From NCBI GenBank assembly GCA_021904315.1, contig CM038919.1:7192001-7256000 (forward strand): 64,000 nt of DNA. Direction: 5' to 3'. Source of the stretch: Sphagnum magellanicum (Eukaryota > Streptophyta > Sphagnopsida > Sphagnales > Sphagnaceae). The stretch's first letter is position 1, and the number at the start of each line of letters is the position of its first letter. The notes below the pieces were generated by a model. The model was not told the DNA's origin and did no database searches. It was given only the letters and a program-made list of their open reading frames with translations. Positions 48,262 to 58,500 of this stretch are shown one piece after another. Both the position numbers and the translations under genes were made by a program.

Positions 48262-48798
48262 GTATTAAGCGATTAACCAACGATTCAATCGTTTGGGAAA
48301 CCCTATTTCCGGGGAGCATTTTTACGTTTTCTGATGATGAAATGGAAGTCTGCGTGCTCTGCTGCACCCTTCGGCCTATTGAGGCCGCCCTCATCAATGT
48401 CAAGAGGCCGAAGGGACCCCTACCGTTAGCACCTTTCTTAGTACTTCTTGAGCTAATTTCTTATCGTTTTCGCGTAACAGATCGGGAGGCACGCCAAAAA
48501 CAAATAGGAGGAGAAATTTTATGTTATGTATGGTAATTCATCTACATTTTGTTCAAACCATTTTGTGTGGGGGAATCCTCATAAATAAAAGAGGCTAGCT
48601 AATGCTATATTTACCAATGTTAGTCTATTTACAAATCCAATATGACCTTGCGTGACTTGCCGGTGGCAAGTAGCATGCAAAGGGCCTTTTTTGTCCGGCC
48701 TCTTCTTATAAAACTGTATATGACAGTTGCCCATCGTAAGACTCCCCTTATCAAATTGAAGAGTATCTCGTCAACTGAGATAGTACTACAACAATTTG

Positions 48799-48864
48799 CA
48801 GGTGGCGAAGAGCCGACATCGAGGTGCCAAACCTTCCTGTCGATGTGAACTCTTGGGGAAGATC
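48799..48864 (-). rRNA. 23S rRNA fragment (domain V side), organelle type
   Basis: The minus strand reads like the conserved 23S segment that contains AAGAGTTCACATCGAC and GGTTTGGCACCTCGATGTCG (E. coli numbering roughly 2450-2515). Only two or three differences from the plastid-type sequence as I know it are apparent. It is a 66-nt fragment, not a functional gene. Confidence 0.8.
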
Positions 48865-48867
48865 CCA

Positions 48868-48910
48868 CTCGAACCCAAAGCTAACTGGTTCTCCCCGAAA
48901 TGCGTTGAGG
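48868..48910 (+). rRNA. 23S rRNA fragment (domain II side), organelle type
   Basis: The plus strand carries AACCCAAAGCTAACTGG and TTCTCCCCGAAATGCGTTGA, which matches the conserved 23S region near E. coli 780-820. It begins four bases after the antisense fragment, although the two regions are about 1.6 kb apart and on the same strand in an intact gene. It is a relic fragment. Confidence 0.7.
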
Positions 48911-49382
48911 GGTGTTTGCTTGTTGTTTAGGTTGGTGAGCGTTTTTCTATGCTCTTTGCAATTTCCCCGGAAGGTTGTTCGCACCAAGGTTTTAGTTGGG
49001 CCTTGGAGCCTTTCAGGCCACCCTTTGTTAGAAGGGGTAACGTTTGACCCTAATGCACTCATGAGTTTGATGAATTAAAGACGAATTGATTTCCAAAGGG
49101 ATCTTTTTGTCAAAGCTGCCAGTACGGGAGGCAACTGCTAGATATAAGGTCCTAACAGAATTGTCGTGTAGCATGAAGCGGTCAGAAGACCTATAGTACC
49201 TGCCCAATCCTAAAGGAACCGTGCAAACGGAAAACTTTGATAATAGCCATTACTACTGTATTGCATTATTAAGCGTTTGTGCTTTATGTGTGTGATTTGA
49301 GAAAGTTTCCCATCATAGCATTATAGTCAAATCATTTAACATCTCGACTGCAGTTATGTAGTCTAGTCCCCTGGGTCGGGAT

Positions 49383-49412
49383 ACATAGACCCATGAAACA
49401 CCATTAAAGCAA
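49383..49412. repeat. 30-bp direct repeat, right border of insert
   Basis: Partner of 48232-48261 with one mismatch; after it the flanking AT-rich sequence resumes. Confidence 0.85.
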
Positions 49413-50239
49413 ACGGTAGAAATATGGAATTCAAACGGAAATGGCTAGATTATGTACCTTTTTAGAATTTTGTTAGGAGATCTAGCATGTTTTCATGGAT
49501 ACTCTTGTGATAGTGTAAAATTGCATAAAATCCCCAAGAAAGTTTGCACACATAAAATATTCACAAGATCCTTGAAGATTTGAAGAATTATAAAACACAG
49601 AAAACAAACAAAACCTACAAAAGTATTTGAATTTGTATTCCCTAGCAATCGTGGCGCTTGCAAAAGTGAAGAACTTCAATGCGCGCTCATCATGATGGAG
49701 GATCATGAATTCATGGAGCTCCTGCCAACAACACACTAACATGAGAGTTGTTGGAACTTGGAAACCTACACGAACACAAGCATTCAAGACATAAGTTGGA
49801 ACTTCCAAACATTGAAAATGTAGTTGGTGACTAGAAGCTACTGCAAATGAAACACCACCGCAAGTGGGGAACAAAGAATAGAAGTAGGAGCTCTTGCAAT
49901 GAGCCAAAAGGAGGAGAAGAAAACTTTGGTGAGCTCTCATACACAACCATCGCAAGACTTTGGCGAGACAAGTGCCTACATCTTTGCGAATAGGCTAAGA
50001 GTTAGGGTTTAGGAGGGTTGTAAGGCGAGATCAACGGTCATCATCATTGCATCTCAGCAACAATGACAAAACCTCTAGGGTTTAGGTTGGCGAATCCAAA
50101 CCGTCCCTCGACATCTTTTGGCCTGTCCTCATCCATCCATGTCCATTTTGTGGCAAAAAAATTAAAATTCCATCCTTTTTCCTTTTGTATAGGTAGCCAC
50201 AGATTTTTAAATGTAGAAAAATGGCAATATTTGCCAGAA
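49413..50239. other. spacer between the organelle-like insert and the second F-box/LRR block
   Basis: No reliable gene was seen. A 157-codon minus frame (49955-49482) lacks a recognisable domain and is likely chance. Confidence 0.4.
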
Positions 50240-50920
50240 ATAAAAACACTGGTTGGGCCTGTCAGAAATTGATGGCTGAAAATCTGGAGAGCCTTCATGT
50301 GAAGCACAAAGAAAGCCTATGGTCATGGCATCTTCATGTTGTGATGAAAGGCAATTTGCAGGAGGTGAGAATTGAGAAGCTGGTGGATATAGAATGGCTC
50401 AAGATTGAAGCAAGCATGGATGTGTTAGAAGTGCTGGATGTCAGTAAGCCATTATATGGATAATACTATGACGTGTGTGATTTCATGATATGTTTCTAGG
50501 AGCTTTCCAAACTGAGGGAACTTCGTCTTTGGGGTGTCATGGACAGCCATATGAAGCTGGAGATAATTGCTCTTTGCTTCCCTTGCTTGACTCAACTTTT
50601 CTCTGCTCTATAAATTTGAACATGCAAATGATGTTGAGGAGGTCGTTGGAGGTGAGTTAATTTTTGAGAAAGTTGTGTTGTTGCAGCTTGGGTGTTTCAA
50701 AGTTGATAGCCTGTTTGATCAGTTTAGAAGTGGAGTCCTGTGAAGATGTCCGAATTTGAGATGCCTCGTTCTGCATTGCTTGATCCTTTGTGATGCTGAT
50801 TAGCAAATGATGGGCAAGATAACCAGTTCCATTTTAAAGCTTGTGCACAAGTTTCACACGTTTTTGACATCAGAGTTGTGTACTTCATCATTTTGGATAT
50901 GGCTTGAAGACATACTGTGA
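50240..50920 (+). pseudogene. F-box/LRR protein, 3' half (leucine-rich repeats)
   Basis: The plus strand reads LMAENLESLHVKHKE, then GNLQEVRIEKLVDIEWL and VLEVLDVS to about 50440. After a possible intron (donor GTAAGC near 50444, acceptor TTTCTAG near 50500) it reads ELSKLRELRLWGVMDS with IIALCFPCLTQLF. Later fragments (VVLLQLGCFKVDSLFDQF; RCPNLRCLVLHCLI) continue among stops. This is LRR-like sequence of the same style as 44940-45139. The possible splice does not keep phase, and stops interrupt, so it is treated as the displaced 3' half of that pseudogene. Confidence 0.5.
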
Positions 50921-53110
50921 ATCCTGAACTTCACTCCCACCTTTAGTGTTGGGAGCAGAATCCAGACTACTAGGATTTGGTGTCAGAAGAGACTGCAACA
51001 GCACTTGGGAATGCACCCACAATTGACAGCTTCTGTGTACAGATTTTCACGGTTCCCACCCCCACACTCAAGCTGGTGATGGAGTCAGTCAGGGCTTTTG
51101 GACATGCTTCTTGAGACTTTGCAAGAGTTTTTCTGCTCCTGTGTTGGAGAGGATGGCTGACTCATGGTTTGTCACTTACAACTGCTACATGAGTGGCTGT
51201 GTAGTCTGTGTATTCACTGTAGTAGCGGCTTTGAATGACATCACATGAGGGCCAGTACCTTTTAACACTGATGAGGGAATTTTGTTTCTGAAAGTCTATA
51301 CAGCTGCCCTCTTGGCATGGAAACTGGTAACTGCAATGGTTAGGAGCTTTGTTCTAGTGGTGACCTGTTTGCATCAAAGACTATTGGTTGATCTTTTTTT
51401 GTTTGCAGATGAAGAGCTTGTGTCTTGGTTTGTGTTCTTGCAGCAGGTCAGAAAGGGCCCAGTGTTGAATCAGCTTTACTTTAGAGCGATCAAAGACATT
51501 CAATATGTGATGAGCCATTTTGAAGTCGCTCAGTAATAGCACAGGAATGCCAAGAACTGGCAAGGGCTTGTGAAGTGCAAGGCATGTATCCTGGGCACAT
51601 GGGTACTTATATTGGTCACAGGTCAGGATACCAATTGGGGCTGTGGTGGTTTAGCAGAGGATTGAATCAAAGGGTTGTGGAGCCTGGTAAAGGTGAAGGA
51701 CAGTGGGTTGCTCATGGAAGTCTAGGGAGGGCAATACAAGAATGGCTGCAATATGAGGTGGCAGGATTTCTCAGTTCCTGTAACACCTGTCGCCAGTGCA
51801 ATCCAAGTTGCAGATATTGATATTGCTGATGTGTTGCACCCTGGGGTTGGCAAAGGAGTTTTGGTTGGGGGGAGTGCCTGACCAGAGTTGTGGATGAATT
51901 TGGACACAGATGTTTCTTGGGCTGGAGTAAGGCAGCTGTTTGAAGATAATGAATGGCCTGCAGTTGATTATGATGTGAGCAAGCAGGAGGTATAAAACCA
52001 TATTCCACTGCACTGTATGCTTGGACTGCAGCTGCACAAGGCACTAGAACTTTATTCTTCCAAATCAGATGGGTTTCTTATCAGAGAAGGACCATCTGCA
52101 GCCAACAGTCACTTCCAAGAAGGTGGAAGACTTTTAGCAGAGCTGTTTCCAACACAATATCAAGTGCCAGGTTTTGCTGCAGTGTTGATGGAGCATCCTT
52201 TGCATCTGCAAGTTTTGTGTGCCCACATGCAGGCTGGGATGTGGCACCACAATAGCTACTATGCCAGTGACCTCTGTGACCTGTATCACGCTGTGCACTG
52301 GTGGGTACTTCTGGGTGCCTTCTATTGTTGTGAAAAGTAATCTTATCAAATCTTCAGGTCAGAGAAAGAGGAAGACTATAGAATCAGAGAACACAAATGT
52401 GTCTTCACATATGTCACATTATCCATGTGACATGGAATTAATTTGATAGCAGGTGTGAAAGACGGTCTGGAGCTTGATTTCTTTCTGCTACAGTGTTGCT
52501 CAGTCATGGCACCTCCAGAAGAATTTGTGGAGCAAATTCAAGCACATTTTGGACTGACAGACTGTGTCAGTCTTGTCCTTCAGTGTCCTAATGAGTATGG
52601 CATATTATCTAACTTCAATCATTTTCAAGGGCTATTGTTTTGCACCTTAGAATGTGATGCACAAGTTTGCAACAGATTGCAGGAAGTTTCTACAACTGCC
52701 TTGTTGGAAACAGCCATTGGTGCAGCTGTAGCAGATAGGGACGACTCATGATGTCTGGAAGAGTTCATGATATTTTGGCCTCTGTGCTCTTTCATGCTAC
52801 TTATCCTCAAAACCTGTCAAACTCAAAGGAACCACAAGGATTGCTAATTCACAGCACTCCACTTGCTGGCTTTAAGATTTGGATGTTTGTGCAGCAGCTC
52901 AAAACAAGGCAGAAGTGAGCAGCCCTGTCATAGAGACATCTAAACCAGGAGCTTCCTGTATTGGGCTTCCCCCAACTGATTTCAGATCTTCATTCACCTC
53001 TCCTCAGGGGACAGAGTTGTAATGTACAGGAGAATCCACCATTTCTTGTGTGTGCTACTGAGAGAGTGTGTGTGCTACTGAGAGAGTTTGTGTGCAGTTG
53101 GCAAAATGAA
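50921..53110 (+). other. coding-like but unidentified stretch
   Basis: This stretch is less AT-rich than the spacers and has several plus-strand open blocks, of 85 codons at 51282-51536, 82 at 51575-51820, 108 at 52017-52340 and 103 at 52443-52751. Between them is an open-reading phrase VADIDIADVLHPGVGKGVLV near 51808-51870. No family was recognised. It may be the 3' end of the F-box/LRR transcript, a separate decayed gene, or captured sequence. Confidence 0.3.
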
Positions 53111-53329
53111 ATGAAAAAAAGACAAAATAAAGAGTAAGTTTTCTTGCATGGGAGCCAATGTCAAGTAGATAACAAAATCATCAGTAAAGTTAGAATGAAA
53201 TCTTGTGAAGTAGTAATGCCCAGATTCCCTTAAATGGTTCTCAACTTCCCTCACTCTTTGGGTTTTACTCCAAATTGGGGATGAAATTCAGGATTTACAG
53301 GTCAAACTGGGACCTAAAAAGACAGGGTG

Positions 53330-53861
53330 ACTTTACATATAACTTTTTTATATAATTTCGCTTGTTGCGTCTGTGCGTCTGTCTGTGCGTCTGTCTGTCG
53401 AGGTCCTGAAACCCGAGGTCCTGAAACCCAGTGTCCGTCTGTCTGTCTGTCTTTAAAGAAAAGAAAAGAGTCGGGGAGAGAAAGAGAGTGAGAGAGAACC
53501 TGTCCCCAAAACCGGCAAGGGGTACGTCTCTGGGGAGGAGATGCTGGCTGGCTGCGGTAAAGATGGGAAAGGAAGAAAAGAAAAGAGTCGGGGAGAGAAA
53601 GAGAGTGAGAGAGAACCTGTCCCCAAAACCGGGTGACCTGTTATAGGCGGTTTCGGGACCTGAAGCGACATGGATCGTGACCGGATGACGGCGGTCACCG
53701 GTTGGTGATGGCGTCGCTTTGGGACTTTTGGGGGGCGAGGGGGGGAGTAGTAGGGAAAAATTAATTAACAAAAACATCTACGTTAACTAACAGAGACACT
53801 AACAAAGTTTAATTTAATTTTCTAAAACCGTCTGTGCCTTGCAGGCACGGGATACCACTAG
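53330..53861 (+). mobile_element. non-autonomous Helitron-like element
   Basis: The 3' end is diagnostic: a perfect stem-loop GTGCCT-TGC-AGGCAC at 53834-53848, then 9 bases, then CTAG at 53858-53861 with T as the next host base. This is the canonical Helitron terminus (hairpin near CTRR, insertion into A|T). The 5' side shows a GTCTGTCTGTC-rich region (about 53370-53455) often seen near the head of plant non-autonomous Helitrons. The exact 5' end, expected to be TC, is uncertain. A 58-bp segment inside is duplicated. No Rep/helicase is encoded. Confidence 0.7.
53457..53632. repeat. 58-bp direct repeat inside the Helitron-like element
   Basis: Copies at about 53457-53514 and 53575-53632 both contain AAAAGAGTCGGGGAGAGAAA and CTGTCCCCAAAACCGG and look identical, 118 bp apart. 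Confidence 0.85.
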
Positions 53862-53862
53862 T

Positions 53863-55500
53863 AACTTTTAATGTCTCAAGGCATATTACATTTAGTCTTT
53901 TTGCATATCATGCAAGCACAACAATACCATATCTCTTCATCAGTCAAAGTAACCACAATTTTGGGTACATGAATTTTTATTTGCATGGTACAATAAAAGT
54001 CTGTCATCAGAGTGATTTGAGAGGTATTTATTTTTTGCCTTCTGCATATCATCTGTATTTTAAAAATATTAACAGTGATATTATTCATTTTTTCCATCCT
54101 CCCATATATGTATAACTTATGGAAAAACGAAATAATAAACAATGGTGACAAAGTATAGGAGAAAGGTAGGCGCCAGAGTCGCTTCCTTGTTTTGTGGTGC
54201 CAGCAAACAAGGGCATTACCCTCAGTCTACTGCATGCATTACAAAACAAGGAAGTTTACCGTTCTCATGTAATACCCTTCTCCTAACTGAAGAATAGGTA
54301 TTCAATTTACCAGTTTTTTCTTGGATCTCTTTCCACCACTTGCCTTTTCCATTCACAATGAGGGGCAGTGGAAGACAGAAGAGACCTTAAATGTAAGGCC
54401 TTGGCATTTCTCAGGGGTCAAATTCTGCTTTAGAATGTGCCATCCAAATGCACTAGTAAATTTTTTGGCAGGTCTTTAGCAAAAGAGTAAGATGCCTTGG
54501 TATCTTCCACCTGACAATGGACATCAGATCTCAAAGGCAAAAAGAATGCCACATCTTTCTGCTACCCAATATGGATCTACAGGATAGGTTTAGGGTTTAG
54601 GGTTTCTGGGCTGGGCATATCCTCTTGAGAATTAGGGAAGACAAACAAACAAAATTTGACACTTGTCCTCTGAGTAGGAAACCCCAAACAATATCAATCC
54701 CAACTTCAATAGATTTTACTTCACCACCACGATTCTATTTGAAGCCTAAGAAAACAAAGCATATAGTGTTTTTGCAACTGACACAAAAAGTGTGGAAAAA
54801 ATCAGACTATATGAAGTGTGTCAGTCCCCAATCAAGATGATTGTACAAAGCCATGTACATACAAAGCTCCATACAAGCTATGTCATCTGTGATTCACACA
54901 AACTCCAACTATGTGGGCATGGGGATTATTACTTTCATTAAGCCCTAGCTACCAACTACAACCCCTATTGAGGGAGAAACAATTCAATTTGGCATCTTTT
55001 ATCTTCTTGCCTCATTTATCCTCCGAGGCAGGTCCAGCAATTCGAGACAAGCTGCAAAAAGGCCCCCTTGCAAACAAACCAAAACCATCAGGGACCTCAG
55101 GCTCAGTTCTACACTAAGCAGCTAAGAGAACAAGAGCACCAATCCACGTAGCATGCTTGATTATTGATCCATCTTGCATGCATGCATGCTTGCACCCAGA
55201 TGTAGGTGGGCTGTGCTTGTTAAAGAGGAAAAAAAAATGAAAAACCCCAATTTTAGGCCCATTGTTTGATGGGAGGAACGAGAGAACACAACCCCACAGA
55301 AAGAACTTTGATTACCACCAGTTGTTCTCACTCAAATTCTAGTGGGGAAAAAAGGACATGCTTTTGAAACTCTCATTTTGATGGACAGAGGGCAAGGGGG
55401 AGGGAAAACCTAAGCATGGGTGGATGGAGCATGGACATGATGGGGGAGTTCTACATCAGTGGGGAAAAGAGGGAAAGAGACTTGAGTCTTTGTTAGGATT
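53863..55500. other. spacer downstream of VEN4-like gene
   Basis: No gene was recognised. A two-copy TTTAGGG motif lies at about 54588-54605. The last few hundred bases should include the 3' UTR of the minus-strand gene ending at 55501. Confidence 0.45.
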
Positions 55501-58500
55501 TTACTTTCGCCGCCTTTTGCTTTCAGGTGTTCCATGGACTTGTGTTGCAAAGCCATACTGCTTCCTTTGAAACTCCTCAAAGGCTTCTGAGATTGCCTCC
55601 ACCTTATCATCACCATGATTCTGAGTCAGAACATAAGATTAGCACAAGTCAAGAGTAATGCAGACACAATTGTAGGGAGAGAAAACTCTACCAGCTCTGG
55701 CTTCTTGGAATAGACTCGGACAATTCTGTCTTCAAAAGTGTCTGGTAGAAGAAGGCTAATGCTAGCCTTTTTTATTTTGAACTTCTCAGTACTCTCGAAA
55801 TCCTGTCACAAGCAAACTCAATTTGCTTAGAGTGGTTCAATTTCTGCAGCGATTATGCAGCAAGTACAAGTAATAAAGTCCCCAAAAGTCCAACTCACAA
55901 TCAAGGAACACTCTTGAATCATCCACACTTGTCTCTATAAGGAAAAAGATATCTTAAAACGTCATCAGGAATATAAATGCACCAAATTTGCAAGAAAACA
56001 TGAGAAGATCAGAGTTGTAGCCAGATGATAAGATGAGGAGAAATGGCATTGCATGGTGGGGATGTTTTTTTATTTGCAGCTGAGATCCTACCTTGAAGAA
56101 ATGGACACTGTAGGCAGTGTATGTGAACATTTGACATATATGACAAGAAGAAACAACACAGGGTTATTAAATGGAGAGACATTCCAATTGCAATGAGCAG
56201 CATATCATGAGGGCACAACCGATGATCAACCACAATCTACCGGCTTGGATAAAATGGCAATGCAAGAAACAAAATGCTTGATATAAAAGCAATGTAATGA
56301 AAGCAATGAACTGAAACCTACCTGCTGCTTACAGGGTCCTCCTTCCCACAGGTGAGGTCAATCCGTGTTGTATGCACAGCAACATCTTCTTCACGAAGTT
56401 CCAGGCCAGATCTTGTCTGCAAAATCAGAGTCCTACATTGTTAGTTGTGAAGGATCCCTAGAAGATCCTTACAAAAGATAACTCACTGCATTCATTATGA
56501 CCATGAGCAGAGATTCCAATGGACTTCAGTATAGACAAATTCAAGGAGTAGAACATCATGGACCATGAAGATTATCCTGCTCACTAAGCTCATATGAAGT
56601 GTTCCAGGCATAAATTTCACATTCCAGAATTAACAAACCTCACAGGCCTTACACATTACCTCACATAAGATATGAGGCCCTTGCAGCTGTGAAATTTCAG
56701 GCTTCCATGCCCAGGTTCTTACTGCTATTAAAGACCAGAACTGCACACTAAGAAAATTCGGCTAGGTCTTCACACATTCATACAAGGTTTTTCCCTCTCT
56801 ATACAAGTTTGTCTACAGGTGGATACTGACTCAAAGTTTGAGCACAAAAGTTTCAGCCTGGGAACACCTAACATAAACGAACTCCAAGCTCAAATGTTTA
56901 AAAGAGACAACATGCTTACAACCTGAGAGCAGATTATATCCTGAGCCGTGACATCCTTGTAGTGCTCCAGCTGATCTTTTGGAACTGTATATTCATTACA
57001 AAACTGCAGGCCAGGGAACCTTTCAACATCATTGGGGACCACAGAAAATGGAGCAAATATCAACTCTCAGTAATTTCTATGACTCCCATGATGTACAAAG
57101 ATAACCAGATCTAGAATTTGTGTCTGTTCTTGCAGTGGGCACCTGATACAGCTGCCTTCGTCTCATCTGCTGTATGATCTTGCGAGCTGCTTGCAGTTCA
57201 GGTTGCTCCGCAGTCTCAATAGTTTTCAATACTGTGTCATCCAGCTGCATGGATTACCCCCTTCATGAGCAACCTATAGAGAAAGGATTTGGCATCTCAC
57301 AAGCACATGAATGCCATTGCAACCACATCCATTGGGGTCCAAGCAATTGTTGCTTCAAAAGATTGCATTTCCTACCTTCCAAAATTTCTCGGGACTTTCA
57401 ATGTGTGTTGTGATTCTCAAGTAGTCATTTGCCAATAGCAAGGCATCAACCAACATCAGCTCCAGTGCCTGTGCACATTTCAGAACAGGTCTATATCCAT
57501 AAAAGGCAGGTATAATGTTGACAGTGGCCTCTTCCAAGTCAAGAAATATTTAGCTAAACTAATAGCTGTGAAGACCCTTTGTGATGGAAGAGGAAGCAGA
57601 ACTCAAATCGAGTCAGATTGAAGAGTGCACCTTTACTTTGGCATGAGTATACACAGTTCTCTTCAGGTCTGCCCTAGTTTGAAACAAACGATAGACAGTG
57701 TGTGCTGAAAAGTCCACATCCCAGGTCATACACCTCCATTACTAGCAGAAATAGCAGAAATCAATGCTGGCAGAAAAGTCTACATTAAAACTGATTCTCA
57801 CAAATAACTGTGATGTGTCACCACAAAAGAACATGACAGCCTTGCTGTTGTCATGTATGCTTCACAAACTTACATTCCTTTGCTCTGTAACAGATCTCAT
57901 CATCTATCACTTTCATGTTCTCTAATAACCTGCAACCACAGACCATGTATCCAGATACACAAAGTAAGAGTATGCCTTGACATAGATCATACTCTTGATA
58001 GATAAGTTAGGATTCACCGTGAGCTCAGATAGGCTGCATATGCAGTTTCCAGAATATGAAAGGAGCGTAGCTGTAAAAGTTCTACAAGAATACCAACTCT
58101 AAAACTACATGACATCAACACACTAGTATTGACAAGCTCTTTGCCCTTCTTGTCAATTAGTACACATACGTCAATTACTATTGACAATCACATCTTACCT
58201 GTGAAAGTCAAAACTGCTGGATATACCACAAGCTCTGCAATCCCGCTCAATGTAGTCAAACCTGCAAGGAATACAAAAAACTTAGGAGTGAGCTCGTGTT
58301 CCCTGCATTAACTCCATCAGTACCTTCCACCCCAGTAGTTGCATGCATATAGACTTAAAATCCCTGTGCATCTGGAGCCCATTATTTGAGAGCAAATGCA
58401 TGGTAATTTAGACCTGGAAATTTAAAGCAGTTGTGCAATGGCTGGGTAAGGGAACCACTTTACTTGTCAACATCAATCCCATTGCGCCCATTTGCCACTA

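Larger units (their letters stand above)
48262..49382. other. inserted segment of organelle-like DNA
   Basis: This 1121-bp segment is less AT-rich than its flanks, is bounded by 30-bp direct repeats and interrupts a simple-repeat field. It contains two recognisable 23S-type rRNA fragments in opposite orientation (48799-48864 minus; 48868-48910 plus). It also contains a perfect 11-bp inverted repeat (CCCTTCGGCCT and complement, about 48367-48415). The rest, including short frames at 48342-48536 and 48642-48848, was not recognised. The content suggests rearranged plastid or mitochondrial DNA transferred to the nucleus; which organelle is undecided. Confidence 0.6.

Noticed and set aside
55904..55946. 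Possible extra exon in the VEN4-like gene (minus strand, from acceptor CTTATAG to donor GTGAGT)
   Set aside because: It would insert 12 residues between VHFFK and DFESTEKF, where plant relatives read straight through; exon 17 joins exon 18 in phase without it.
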